Assembly: GCA_945861615.1 (NCBI GenBank)
Contig: CAMAVH010000006.1
Span: 1 to 48,755, forward strand
Direction of reading: 5' to 3'
DNA length: 48,755 bases
Source: Rhizobium sp. Q54
GTDB lineage: Bacteria > Pseudomonadota > Alphaproteobacteria > SMXQ01
Positions 7,444 through 16,135 of this stretch are shown here, one piece after another (position 1 is the stretch's first letter; every line of letters begins with the position of its first letter). The notes below the pieces were generated by a model, which was not told the DNA's origin, did no database searches, and worked only from the letters and a program-made list of their open reading frames with translations. The translations under genes were made by a program, and so were the position numbers.

Positions 7444-10020
7444 ATGTCTTTGCCGGACGTTTTAGGGCGATCGCGATCGTCGAGGGGTAGCGCATCTTCG
7501 CGTGGGCCCTCTGCCCCTGTCCCATCATCACCGGACCCGTCCTGGCGTGGCCTGATCATCAAGATCAGTCTGGTCGCCGCCGTCGTCGTCTCCACGGTGA
7601 TCGCCCAGGTTGCCTACGATCTGTGGCGGAGCCACGAGAGGCAGATTCTGGATGCAGAACGCAACGCCGCCAACCTCGTGCGCCTGCTCGACGAACAGAC
7701 GGCGCGCACCTTTCAAGCTGTCGATCTGAGCCTGCGCGCGGCGGCGGACGCCATCGCGCGCCTGCCGCAGGATCTGCCGGAGCGCGATCGGACGATCCAT
7801 GACCTGCTCGGCAGTTTCATGCCGCAATTGCCGTTCGTGCGCTCGCTCTTCATCGTCGATCGCGACGGCGTCATGCGGCACCTCTCCAATCAGTTTCCCG
7901 CTTCTCCGTTCGACAACACGATGCGCGACTATTTCCAGGAGCTGAGGGCGGCGCCGCGCGACAGTCTCTATATCGGCAAGCCGGTCTTGAGTCGCATCAG
8001 CCAGCAATGGTTCATCAGCGCCGCGCTGCGAATGGACGACGAGGCGGGTAATTTCGCCGGCGTCATTCTGGCAGCGGTCGAACCGGAATACTTTCAAACC
8101 TTCTACAAGTCGCTCGACGTTGGTCAAGAAGGGCAGCTCGCCATGTATCTGGCCGACGGCAGCCTGATGATCCGCAGCCCGCGCGATGAAACCATGACGG
8201 GCAAGTCCTTCGCCGACAGTCCGCTGTTTCGCACGCATTTGCCCGCCGCCATGCACGGCGTCTTCCACATGGCCGCGGCTGACGCAGATCCGGCGCGCAT
8301 CGTCGGCTATCGCTGTCTCGAACTTTTGCCGCTGGTGGTCACAGTGGCCCTCAGCGAACGTGAGGTGCTGCGCGACTGGCGCGCCAATGTCGTCGTCTAT
8401 ATTCCGATGCTCGTCGCGTTCGTCGCTTTCATCGGACTTCTGATGTGGTTCTTGCTGCGCGAATTGCGCGAGCGGGAGGCGTTGTCGCTGGCGCTACGCG
8501 ACAACAGCGACCGTTTGCGGCTAGCGCTCGAATCGTCGGAGACCGGTACATGGACCTGGGACAAGGCGAGCGACAGATCGGTCGGCGACGAGAACGTGAT
8601 GCGCATGTTCGGCGTCACGCGCGAAGACTATCCGGGCACCGGGGAAGCCTTCTTGAACTCCGTCCATCAGGACGACCGCGACAGCATTCGCCGCGCCATC
8701 GAGCGTTGCATGAGCGAGGATGTCTCCTACGACGTGGCGTATCGCATCTATCGCGGCGACGGCGCCATTCGCTGGATTCATAGCCGCGGCGAGCCGGTTC
8801 GCGCGGCGAACGGCGAGTTGACCGGCCTGATCGGCGTCTGCAACGACATCACCACCTATCGCCAGGCGCAAGAAGCGCTGGTTCAGGCGCAGCGGATGGA
8901 TATCGTCAGCCGCATGACCGGCGGCATCGCCCATGATTTCAACAATCTTCTTCAGGTCATGCTCGGCAATGCCGAAATTCTGATCGACGGCTTGGCGGAC
9001 AATCCGCAATTGCGGCGCTGGGCGGAGATGACAAAGATCGCAGCCGATCGCGGCGCGGAACTGACGCGCCGCCTCATGGCCTTTGCGCGGCGGCAAATGC
9101 TCGACCCGTCCGAGGTGGACGTCAACCGCCTGATCATGTCCATGAGCGATACGCTGCGCAGCAGCCTGGGCGATATCCAACTCACGGTGGATGCTGCCGA
9201 GGATCTTTCCTTGGCTTTGGTCGATCCGGTGCAATTGGAGAATGCCATCATCAACCTGGCGCTCAATTCGCGCGATGCCATGTCGAACGGCGGACGCTTG
9301 ATGATCGCCACGGCGAATCGCGAGTTGCGTCCGCAGGATTGCGAAGGCATCGAAGATCTGACGCCGGGCCGTTATGTCGTCGTGACCATTGTCGATAGCG
9401 GTATCGGCATGACGGCGGATGTGTTGAAGCGCTGTTGCGAGCCGTTTTTCACGACGAAGGATGTCGGCGCCGGTAGCGGTCTGGGCCTTTCCATGGTCTA
9501 TGGCTTCACCAAGCAGTCCAACGGGCATTTGACGATCAGCAGCAAGCCCGGCGGCGGCACGACGGTGATCCTTTATCTGCCCAGCGCTGGCGCGAATGCG
9601 CCGGATCAAGACGCACCGATCCTGTCCGTCTCGGGAGCCTTGCCGGGCGGCATCGAGACCGTCCTGGTCGTCGATGACGATCCCCTGGTGCGCCGTTACG
9701 TCTGCCAGCAGATTTCCAATCTCGGCTACGCCGTGATCGAATGTGCCGACAGCACGGCGGCGCTCATGGCGCTGCGCCGCGGCGAGGAGGTCGATCTTTT
9801 GTTCAGCGATCTCCTGATGCCGGACGGGATGGACGGTCTGACCCTGGTGGCGGAGGCGCGCCGCATTCGCCCTGGGCTCAAAGTCCTGCTCACTTCTGGC
9901 GATGCGCACGGTTCGGCAGGCGATAAGAGCCGCTTGGCCGGATATGCCCTTTTGGCCAAGCCCTACCGCAAGGACGAACTGGCGGCCATGCTGCGCAGCA
10001 TCATCGACGGTTCTTCTTGA
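7444..10020 (+). CDS. Membrane-bound hybrid sensor histidine kinase
   Basis: 858 residues from the ATG at 7444 (a TTG at 7435 is possible; GGGGGAA lies 11 bases before the ATG). Order: Ser/Pro-rich cytoplasmic tail (1-33), TM1 (about 37-58), periplasmic sensor region (about 60-310) of the double-Cache type, TM2 (about 316-338), PAS with PAC (about 355-475; WTWD, DDRDSIRRAIERCM, YRIYRGDGAIRWI), a dimerisation helix with phospho-accepting His497 in GGIAHDFNNLL, an HATPase domain (N-box NLALNSRDAM, G-boxes DSGIGM and GSGLGL), and a C-terminal receiver (about 739-855) with Asp789 and Lys839. The AHDFNN motif places it in the HWE-independent hybrid group common in Alphaproteobacteria. No response regulator is adjacent, so its output partner is unknown. 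Signals sensed by Cache domains are often small organic acids. Confidence 0.93.
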   Translation: MSLPDVLGRSRSSRGSASSRGPSAPVPSSPDPSWRGLIIKISLVAAVVVSTVIAQVAYDLWRSHERQILDAERNAANLVRLLDEQTARTFQAVDLSLRAAADAIARLPQDLPERDRTIHDLLGSFMPQLPFVRSLFIVDRDGVMRHLSNQFPASPFDNTMRDYFQELRAAPRDSLYIGKPVLSRISQQWFISAALRMDDEAGNFAGVILAAVEPEYFQTFYKSLDVGQEGQLAMYLADGSLMIRSPRDETMTGKSFADSPLFRTHLPAAMHGVFHMAAADADPARIVGYRCLELLPLVVTVALSEREVLRDWRANVVVYIPMLVAFVAFIGLLMWFLLRELREREALSLALRDNSDRLRLALESSETGTWTWDKASDRSVGDENVMRMFGVTREDYPGTGEAFLNSVHQDDRDSIRRAIERCMSEDVSYDVAYRIYRGDGAIRWIHSRGEPVRAANGELTGLIGVCNDITTYRQAQEALVQAQRMDIVSRMTGGIAHDFNNLLQVMLGNAEILIDGLADNPQLRRWAEMTKIAADRGAELTRRLMAFARRQMLDPSEVDVNRLIMSMSDTLRSSLGDIQLTVDAAEDLSLALVDPVQLENAIINLALNSRDAMSNGGRLMIATANRELRPQDCEGIEDLTPGRYVVVTIVDSGIGMTADVLKRCCEPFFTTKDVGAGSGLGLSMVYGFTKQSNGHLTISSKPGGGTTVILYLPSAGANAPDQDAPILSVSGALPGGIETVLVVDDDPLVRRYVCQQISNLGYAVIECADSTAALMALRRGEEVDLLFSDLLMPDGMDGLTLVAEARRIRPGLKVLLTSGDAHGSAGDKSRLAGYALLAKPYRKDELAAMLRSIIDGSS

Positions 10021-10128
10021 TCTCTTCGTTCCTTGCCGTCATGCCCCGGTGACGCCCGCGCGGAGCCCGTGCTATATCGGTTATCGGGTCGATCAATCAC
10101 CAATCAAAAACGAAGAGAGACAGGGAGC

Positions 10129-11061
10129 ATGACCGAGTATTTTCTGCTGAATTACGCCGATGAGCAGGGCGCCCCCCGCGCCGGCATCAAAGTCGGCGAC
10201 AAAATCGTCGATATCGAAAAGGGCCTCGCCGCCACGGGCAAGAGCGCGGCGCTCGGCGGCGCCGACGCGCGCTCGACGATGGCCATCCTCGGCGTGTGGG
10301 ACAAGGCTGAGCCGGCGCTCGAAGCGCTCGCCGCCGCGGCCCCTGCTGGCGCGAGTCAGCCGCTGTCCGGCGCCAAGTTGATGGCACCGCTGCTCTATCC
10401 CAGCGGCATTTTTTGTGCAGCGGCAAATTTTACCGACCACATGCGTGAAATGTCGGGGCGTGAGCCGCCGGACAAAACCAAGACGCGTCCCTATTTCTTC
10501 CCCAAGACGATCGCCCATTCGATCATCGGGCCGGAAGATTCGATTCGCCTGCCCAAGGTCTCCCAGCAGGTCGATTGGGAAGCCGAAGTCGGCGTCGTCA
10601 TCGGCAAGCCAGCGCGCAACGTCTCGCAAGCCGACGCGATGAACTATGTCGCCGGCTACACGATCATGAACGATCTCAGCCTGCGCGACCTCGGCCATCG
10701 CACGGACTGGAATTTCCGCGTCGACTGGTTCCAGCATAAATGCTTCGACGGTTCGGCGCCGCTCGGCCCGTGGATCGCGCCTGCCAAGTCGATCAAGGAT
10801 CCGTATAAGCTGGCGATGAAGCTGTGGGTCAACAAAGACCTGATGCAGGATTCTTCCACGAGTTTCATGCATTTCGACATCGCCGAGCAGATCTCCTATC
10901 TCAGCGAGCGGCTCACCCTGCGGCCCGGCGACATCATCTCGACCGGCACGCCGTCGGGCGTCGGCCGTCCGCGCGGCATATTCCTGAAGCCGGGCGACGA
11001 AGTGACCATCGAAGTGGAAGGCATTGGCCGGTTGCATAACCCAGTCATTCAGGGGGAGTGA
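10129..11061 (+). CDS. Fumarylacetoacetate hydrolase-family protein (first copy)
   Basis: 310 residues from the ATG at 10129 with AGGGAG just upstream. FAH-fold enzymes hydrolyse or decarboxylate 2-oxo acids, many from aromatic ring cleavage, using a divalent metal. The C-terminal catalytic domain is clear from about residue 90: the metal-ligand strand DWEAEVGVVIGKPA, VAGYTIMNDLSLRDLGH, and the late GDIISTGTPSGVGRPRG loop. Its TGA overlaps the ATG of the amidohydrolase (TGATG), so the two are translationally coupled. It is more distant from the copy at 16136 than a recent duplication would be, and the FAH names (fumarylpyruvate hydrolase, 5-oxopent-3-ene-1,2,5-tricarboxylate decarboxylase and others) cannot be distinguished by eye. 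Confidence 0.88.
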   Translation: MTEYFLLNYADEQGAPRAGIKVGDKIVDIEKGLAATGKSAALGGADARSTMAILGVWDKAEPALEALAAAAPAGASQPLSGAKLMAPLLYPSGIFCAAANFTDHMREMSGREPPDKTKTRPYFFPKTIAHSIIGPEDSIRLPKVSQQVDWEAEVGVVIGKPARNVSQADAMNYVAGYTIMNDLSLRDLGHRTDWNFRVDWFQHKCFDGSAPLGPWIAPAKSIKDPYKLAMKLWVNKDLMQDSSTSFMHFDIAEQISYLSERLTLRPGDIISTGTPSGVGRPRGIFLKPGDEVTIEVEGIGRLHNPVIQGE

Positions 11062-12047
11062 TGGCGGCACCCATTATCGATATCCACGGCCATATCAATC
11101 TGGCAAAGCCGAAAGCTCTGCTCGAAGAGCGTATTCCGCCGAAGCCGCCGAAGGCTCCCAAGCCCGGCGCGCCCGGCGGCGGCATCACCGACAAATCGCG
11201 AGGCAAGATTCTCGTCGATATCGACGCGCGCATCGCCGACATGGATGGTATGGGCGTCGATATGATGGCGCTAACGCCGTCGCCGCCGCGCGGGTTCTAC
11301 AAGTTCGACGAAGACTTGGCGGGCGAGCTTGCGCGGTCGGTCAACGACGAGGTGGCCAAGGTGGCCGCCGATCATCCGACACGATTTATCGCCCTCGGCA
11401 ACTTGCCGTTGCAGCATGTCGCCTTTTCTGTGAAGGAGATGGAGCGTAGCACCCGCGAGCTCGGCCATAAGGGTGTGCGCGTGACGACGAACATCGCCGG
11501 TTTGGAATTGGGCGACCGCCGCTTTGACCCTTTGTGGGCCAAGGCGCAGGAGCTGGGCTCGGTGATCTTCCTGCACCCGCAAGGGTTCACACAGCCCGAG
11601 CGATTGCAGGACTATTTCATGACCAACGTCGTCGGCCAGCCTCTCGAAACGACGTTGGCCTTGGCGCAGATGATCTTCGGCGGCGTCTTCGAGCGCTTCC
11701 CGGATTTGAAACTCTGCGCGGCGCACGGCGGCGGCTACTTGCCGTTCTATCTTGGCCGCTTCGAGCAGGCCTACCGCGAGCGCGCGGAGTGCCGCCTGCA
11801 TATCAGCAAGCCTCCCGATTATTACGTGAAGAAAATCTGGTTCGACACCGTGCTGTTCCGCGCCGATTCGATCGCCTTCTTAGCCAATCTGGTCGGCCAC
11901 GAGAAGGTCATGATGGGCACTGACAGCCCCTATGACATGGGCGAGAACCACCCCGTGAAACTGGTGCAGAACGTGCCAGGCCTGACTGCGGCGCAAAAGA
12001 CCGACATTCTGGGCGGCAATGCCGCACGGTTGCTCGGCCTGAATTGA
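11061..12047 (+). CDS. Amidohydrolase-2 family protein, ACMSD-like decarboxylase or hydrolase
   Basis: 328 residues starting at the ATG that overlaps the preceding stop. It is a TIM-barrel metal enzyme of the amidohydrolase superfamily: IDIHGHIN (7-14) gives the HxH metal site, FLHPQG the next His (about 172), the long AHGGGYLPFYLGRFEQAY motif and MGTDSPYDMGE (about 285-295) are hallmarks of the subgroup containing 2-amino-3-carboxymuconate-6-semialdehyde decarboxylase and related non-oxidative decarboxylases. A small carboxylated ring-fission product or aromatic acid is therefore a likely substrate, in keeping with the coupled FAH gene. There is a Lys/Pro-rich insertion (EERIPPKPPKAPKPGAPGG, about 23-41) after the first strand. 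Confidence 0.85.
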   Translation: MAAPIIDIHGHINLAKPKALLEERIPPKPPKAPKPGAPGGGITDKSRGKILVDIDARIADMDGMGVDMMALTPSPPRGFYKFDEDLAGELARSVNDEVAKVAADHPTRFIALGNLPLQHVAFSVKEMERSTRELGHKGVRVTTNIAGLELGDRRFDPLWAKAQELGSVIFLHPQGFTQPERLQDYFMTNVVGQPLETTLALAQMIFGGVFERFPDLKLCAAHGGGYLPFYLGRFEQAYRERAECRLHISKPPDYYVKKIWFDTVLFRADSIAFLANLVGHEKVMMGTDSPYDMGENHPVKLVQNVPGLTAAQKTDILGGNAARLLGLN

Positions 12048-12066
12048 TTCGACGCTGGCGCGAAAT

Positions 12067-12098
12067 GAAACCCCCGGCCTGAGCGAGCCGGGGGTTTC
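12067..12098. terminator. Terminator hairpin between convergent genes
   Basis: GAAACCCCCGGC (12067-12078), 8-base loop, GCCGGGGGTTTC (12087-12098): a perfect 12-bp stem. T-tracts are short (three) on both strands. It separates the amidohydrolase gene from the convergent binding-protein gene. Confidence 0.75.
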
Positions 12099-12117
12099 CT
12101 TCGCAAGTGTGAAACGA

Positions 12118-13176
12118 CTACTTCCGTGCCGAGTTGTCTTCGCCGTTACCCGGCTGACGATAGCTGTTGACGCGCGCATAGATGGCGTCGGGCACGTCGT
12201 ACAGTTTGTTCATCAGCGTCGCGATCTCCTTGCCGGAAATCGCGTCGATCTCGAGATTCTGCTTTGCCGCATCGTCGAGCAGAGCCTTATCCACCATCGA
12301 TGCGTCGAAGGCCTTCTGCAAGGCTTCGGCGCGGTCCGTGGGGACGCTGGGCGGCGCCAGGAAGGGACGGCCCATTTCCTGCGTTGCCAGCATGATCTGC
12401 ATGGCGATGCGATCTTCTTCCTTCGTCAACAGATCCATGATCAGCGGCACGTCGGGAAGCTCTTTGTGCTTCTTCAGTCCGAATTGCACGATCATGTTGA
12501 CCTTCTTGTCGCGGATCCAGTCGGACTGGGTCGCCTTCAAGCTGGCGTAGCCGAAGCCGCAACGAGAATCGACTTCGCCGCGTTCCATGGCGATGTCGGT
12601 GTCGGTGCCCTGATAGCCGGTGACCAACTTGAACTTGGTGCCGAGAAGGCTGTTCATCACGCGCGGGAACACGGCGCTCGAACCGGCGACGCCGCTGCCG
12701 CCGGCGACGACTTCGCGCTTTCTGGCGTCGTCCACCGTCTTGATGCCGGTGGTGTGCCAGGTCAAGCAGACGCTGGTCTGTTTGGCCATGCTGCCGAGCC
12801 AGGTGAACTGGCGTCCGTCGTATTGGGTGCCTTTCGGCGCGACTTTCGGCTCCAAGCCCATACGTTCATGGACGCCACCGAAGGTCAGGCCGTCTTTCGG
12901 CGCGACGTTGAAGATGTAGTTCGTCGCGATCAGCGTGCCGGCGCCCGTCATGTTGCGCACGACGAAGCTCGGATTGCCTGGGATATGCTTTCCCATGTGG
13001 CGGGTCAGCAGTCGGGCATAGGCGTCATAGGCTCCGCCGGCGTTGTTGCCGACGATCACATTGATGCTTTTGCCTTTATAGAAACTTTCGACGCTTTGCG
13101 CGGAAGCGCCATTGGCGAGGCTCAGGGCGAGCACGCCCGTGAGCCCGCACGCGAGTGCGGTCATTCGATTGGTCAT
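12118..13176 (-). CDS. TctC/Bug-type periplasmic solute-binding protein (copy 1)
   Basis: 352 residues with a signal peptide (MTNRMTALACGLTGVLALSL, likely cleaved after ASA). The start of the mature protein, FYKGKSINVIVGNNAGGAYDAYARLLTRHM, is typical of the tripartite tricarboxylate transporter binding proteins; further landmarks are HIPGNP, VRNMTGAGTLIATNYIFNVAPKDG, and MERGEVDSRC. These proteins bind carboxylates in the periplasm and pass them to a TctAB membrane complex. No tctA or tctB gene is in the window. It follows the homologous gene at 13248 in the same direction after 71 bp containing a hairpin. The ligand is unknown; the neighbouring genes suggest an aromatic or other carboxylic acid. 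Confidence 0.9.
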   Translation of the reverse strand: MTNRMTALACGLTGVLALSLANGASAQSVESFYKGKSINVIVGNNAGGAYDAYARLLTRHMGKHIPGNPSFVVRNMTGAGTLIATNYIFNVAPKDGLTFGGVHERMGLEPKVAPKGTQYDGRQFTWLGSMAKQTSVCLTWHTTGIKTVDDARKREVVAGGSGVAGSSAVFPRVMNSLLGTKFKLVTGYQGTDTDIAMERGEVDSRCGFGYASLKATQSDWIRDKKVNMIVQFGLKKHKELPDVPLIMDLLTKEEDRIAMQIMLATQEMGRPFLAPPSVPTDRAEALQKAFDASMVDKALLDDAAKQNLEIDAISGKEIATLMNKLYDVPDAIYARVNSYRQPGNGEDNSARK

Positions 13177-13206
13177 CTGGTACCCCGTAGTTACATTTTT
13201 TATGGA

Positions 13207-13228
13207 CCCGCCGGGTTTTCCCGGCGGG
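13207..13228. repeat. Intercistronic hairpin between the two binding-protein genes
   Basis: CCCGCCGGG (13207-13215), TTTT, CCCGGCGGG (13220-13228): perfect 9-bp stem. Read in the direction of transcription (minus) it is followed by TCCAT and then an A-run, not a T-run, so it is more likely an mRNA-stabilising or partially attenuating element than a strong terminator. Confidence 0.6.
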
Positions 13229-13247
13229 GGCAGGCACGGTCGTACAC

Positions 13248-14336
13248 TTACTTAGCCTTGGTGCCCTCGATAATCTTCAGGCCCGGCTGGTATTTGCTTA
13301 CCTCGGCAAGTCGGTCGAGAATCGGTTTGGGCGTGGCGTAGGCTTTCTTCAGCAGCTCCTCCATTTTCACGCCGCTGACGGCTTCGACCTCGAGCTTGGA
13401 CTTCTTGGCATCGGACAGGAAATCCTTGTCGAGCATGGTCGTATCGAATGCCTTGCGCAGCGCGGCAACGCGGTCGAGCGGCACCTCCGGCGGCACCATG
13501 TAGGGACGCCCGAATAGCAATGGCACCATCATCACTTCGAGCAACTGGCGGTCGGCGGCATTCTTGGCGAAGTCGATGGCCAAGGGCACGTTCGGCAGAT
13601 CGGGATGTTTCTCCATCGATTGCTGATAGAGGATGTTGACCTTATTTTCGGTCAACCAATGCATCTGACGCGCCTTGAAACTTGTCCAGGACATCGTGCC
13701 GCGCCCGCCGACTTCGCCGCGTTCCATGGCGAGATCGACTTCGCTGCCGCCCGGATAGCCGGCGATCACTTTGATCTTGAAGCCGAGCACGTTGGCCAGA
13801 ATGTAAGGCAGCACGACGCTTTCCGTGCCGGCGCCCGTGCCGCCCATGATGATCTCCTTGGTGAAGAGCTCTTCATAGGTCTTGATGCCAGTTGTGTGCC
13901 AGGCGACGGCGATGCTGGTCTCGGCGTTAGCGCTGCCGATCCAATGGAATTTCAGCGGGTCGAACTGCGCCTTCGAGTCGCCACCGCTGCTCAAGGGCTC
14001 GAAGGGCACGCCGCGTTGCGGCGCGCCGATGTAGGTGCCGTCTTTCGGCGCGACGTTATACATGTAATTGGCGGCAAGCAGACCGCCGGCGCCGGTCATG
14101 TTGCGCGGTACTTGGTCGGGCTTGCCGGGGATATACTTGACCATATGTTTGGCGACGAGGCGGGCGAAGATGTCATAGCCGCCGCCGGCGCTGAGGCCGA
14201 TGATCATGTTGATGGTCTTGCCCTTGTAGAAATCGGCGATGGCATCTTGCGCCCAGGCTTGACTGGTGGCGCCCGGTGCGACGAGCAAGGCGAGGCTGAA
14301 CGCGGACAGACTCCAGGATTTTTTGCAAAGTGACAT
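13248..14336 (-). CDS. TctC/Bug-type periplasmic solute-binding protein (copy 2)
   Basis: 362 residues, start ATG at 14336 behind GGGAG. A signal peptide ends near AWAQDA. The mature start FYKGKTINMIIGLSAGGGYDIFARLVAKHMVKYIPGKP, RNMTGAGGLLAANYMYNVAPKDG and MERGEVGGRG match copy 1 closely in layout, so the two are paralogues, but they differ at many positions and probably bind different ligands. It lies directly downstream (157 bp) of the monooxygenase gene in the same orientation, and may be part of the same transcription unit as the ring-cleavage genes. No membrane transporter subunit is encoded nearby. Confidence 0.9.
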   Translation of the reverse strand: MSLCKKSWSLSAFSLALLVAPGATSQAWAQDAIADFYKGKTINMIIGLSAGGGYDIFARLVAKHMVKYIPGKPDQVPRNMTGAGGLLAANYMYNVAPKDGTYIGAPQRGVPFEPLSSGGDSKAQFDPLKFHWIGSANAETSIAVAWHTTGIKTYEELFTKEIIMGGTGAGTESVVLPYILANVLGFKIKVIAGYPGGSEVDLAMERGEVGGRGTMSWTSFKARQMHWLTENKVNILYQQSMEKHPDLPNVPLAIDFAKNAADRQLLEVMMVPLLFGRPYMVPPEVPLDRVAALRKAFDTTMLDKDFLSDAKKSKLEVEAVSGVKMEELLKKAYATPKPILDRLAEVSKYQPGLKIIEGTKAK

Positions 14337-14493
14337 ATGGTTCGCTCCCTGTGTCCCGGCAGTTTATCTGCTCGGGGTGGCGCGCCTGTGCAGGCGTCGT
14401 TCTTGTCAGACGATTGTGAAGCGCCGGACCACCGCGTGCCAGAGGGAATCTGACCGGGGCTCGCTTGGCGAATTAACGATTTGGTGAAGAAAA

Positions 14494-16128
14494 CTAGCGC
14501 CCTTGCGGGCCGACCAGCTTGGAGAGCGCCGCGACCGTTTGATCGGCTTGTTCGGGCGCGAAAACGGCGGCGACATAGCGGTCCGGGCGCAGCAGAATCA
14601 GCTGCGTTTGGCCAGGCCCGAAGAGCTTGGCGAATCGCCCGGCACGGTCGAGCGCCAAGGCAATGCCGGAGGGAATCGGCGAGGGCTGTTTGGCGTCGGG
14701 GGGCAGCAGCGCGACGCGCCGCGCCTCGAGACGCCGCCACAGCGGATGCTCGGCGGCCATGAGGGCGTTGATGGCGTCGCTGCCGTAAGCGATGAGCGCG
14801 AAACCGGGCCCTGCGACCTCGTCGAACAGCACTTCGGCATCGCCGCTGCCGGCGGGGGAATTGGGGTCGATCGTCACCACGCGCGGTTGCGGGAGCATGC
14901 GTCCGACGAGACTTTTCTTCGGATCTTCGCCGTTGGGCACGACGAAGCCCTGGGCAAAGCGCGGCTTGGGCTTGAATTTCATTTGCATGAAGTAGTCGCG
15001 CACCGGCGGCACGAGATTGGCGACGCGGATGGCGTTGACCAGAAGGTTTTCGCGCAGGCGCGTCGCCGGGTTCATCACTTGGCCCATGCGCACGGCCATC
15101 ATGATGAGCGACCAGGCATGCGGACGGCGCTCCTGGGCATAGGTTTCGAGCAACGTCGGCGCGATGCGGCCTGACGTTGCGGCGGCAAGCTTCCACGACA
15201 GATTATGCGCGTCCCGCACGCCGGAGTTCATGCCCTGGCCGGCAAAGGGCGGCGTCAGGTGGGCGGCGTCGCCGGCGAGGAAGATGCGTCCCTCGCGCCA
15301 GCGTTCGGCCGTGCGGGCGTGGAAGGTATAGACGATTTGGCGCACGATCTCGGCTTCGGTATCGCCGCCGTAAAGCTGCAGCATGCCGCGGATCGATTCG
15401 GGCTTGAGCGCCTCGGCATCGGTTTCGTCGGGCCGCAGACGGAATTCCCAGCGCCGCGTGCCATGCGGGCCGGGCAGGGTGATGGCGGGCCGCTCGGCGC
15501 TGCAATAGACGTGGGTATGCTGGATATCGTCCTTGCGATTCACGATATCGAGAACGACCCAGCGTTCCTCGAAGCTGGAGCCGACGAGCGGGATGCCCAG
15601 CAATTTCCGGATCGGCGATGAACCGCCGTCGCAGGCGGCAAGATAGTCGGCGCGGATTTCCAGCTTGGTGCCGTCTTCGCGTTCGATGTCGGCGGTGACG
15701 CCTGTGCTGTCTTGCGTAAAGCCGAGGAGCTTATGGCCGAACAGGGCTTTGACATGGGAAAAGCGGCTGAGACCCTGGCGCAGCGTCGCCTCGAACAGCG
15801 GCTGCTGGAACGGGCAGCGGCGCGGATAGCCGTAATCGGCAGCGGTCGGCAGCACGGCGGCGAAGCGTCGGCCATGCCGCGTGAAATAGTGATAGCCGTA
15901 GCCGCCGAGAATGACGTCCTTGGCCACCTCGTCGATCAGGCCGGCCGCCTGCATGGTGCGCAGCGACTCGTCGTCGATCGAAACCGCACGCGGCTCCTGC
16001 ACGGTCGTCTGATGCTGCTCGACCAGGATCGTCTCGACGCCGTAGCGGCCGAGCAGATTGGCGAGCGTCAGGCCGGTCGGGCCGGCGCCGACGATCAGCA
16101 CCGGCGCCGTGAGCCGTTCGACGGACAT
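14494..16128 (-). CDS. FAD-dependent aromatic monooxygenase (MhpA-like)
   Basis: 544 residues. Class A flavoprotein hydroxylases use NAD(P)H and O2 to add a hydroxyl ortho to an existing one on an aromatic ring. The Rossmann motif VGAGPTGLTLANLLGRYGVETILVE is at 13-37, the DG motif CDGGSSPIRKLLGI near 175-190, and the second FAD motif GDAAHLTPPFAGQGMNSGVRDAHNLSWKL near 290-318. Length and motifs resemble 3-(3-hydroxyphenyl)propionate hydroxylase and resorcinol or phenol hydroxylases. It is the last of three genes: extradiol dioxygenase, FAH protein, then this one after only 7 bp. The order fits a meta-cleavage pathway in which this enzyme makes the catechol-type substrate. The precise phenol is not predictable. 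Confidence 0.9.
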   Translation of the reverse strand: MSVERLTAPVLIVGAGPTGLTLANLLGRYGVETILVEQHQTTVQEPRAVSIDDESLRTMQAAGLIDEVAKDVILGGYGYHYFTRHGRRFAAVLPTAADYGYPRRCPFQQPLFEATLRQGLSRFSHVKALFGHKLLGFTQDSTGVTADIEREDGTKLEIRADYLAACDGGSSPIRKLLGIPLVGSSFEERWVVLDIVNRKDDIQHTHVYCSAERPAITLPGPHGTRRWEFRLRPDETDAEALKPESIRGMLQLYGGDTEAEIVRQIVYTFHARTAERWREGRIFLAGDAAHLTPPFAGQGMNSGVRDAHNLSWKLAAATSGRIAPTLLETYAQERRPHAWSLIMMAVRMGQVMNPATRLRENLLVNAIRVANLVPPVRDYFMQMKFKPKPRFAQGFVVPNGEDPKKSLVGRMLPQPRVVTIDPNSPAGSGDAEVLFDEVAGPGFALIAYGSDAINALMAAEHPLWRRLEARRVALLPPDAKQPSPIPSGIALALDRAGRFAKLFGPGQTQLILLRPDRYVAAVFAPEQADQTVAALSKLVGPQGR

Positions 16129-16135
16129 GAGCGGC

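Noticed and set aside
12109-13341. A 410-codon plus-strand ORF across the first binding-protein gene
   Set aside because: The minus frame gives a clear TctC protein with signal peptide; the plus frame has shadow composition and no domain.
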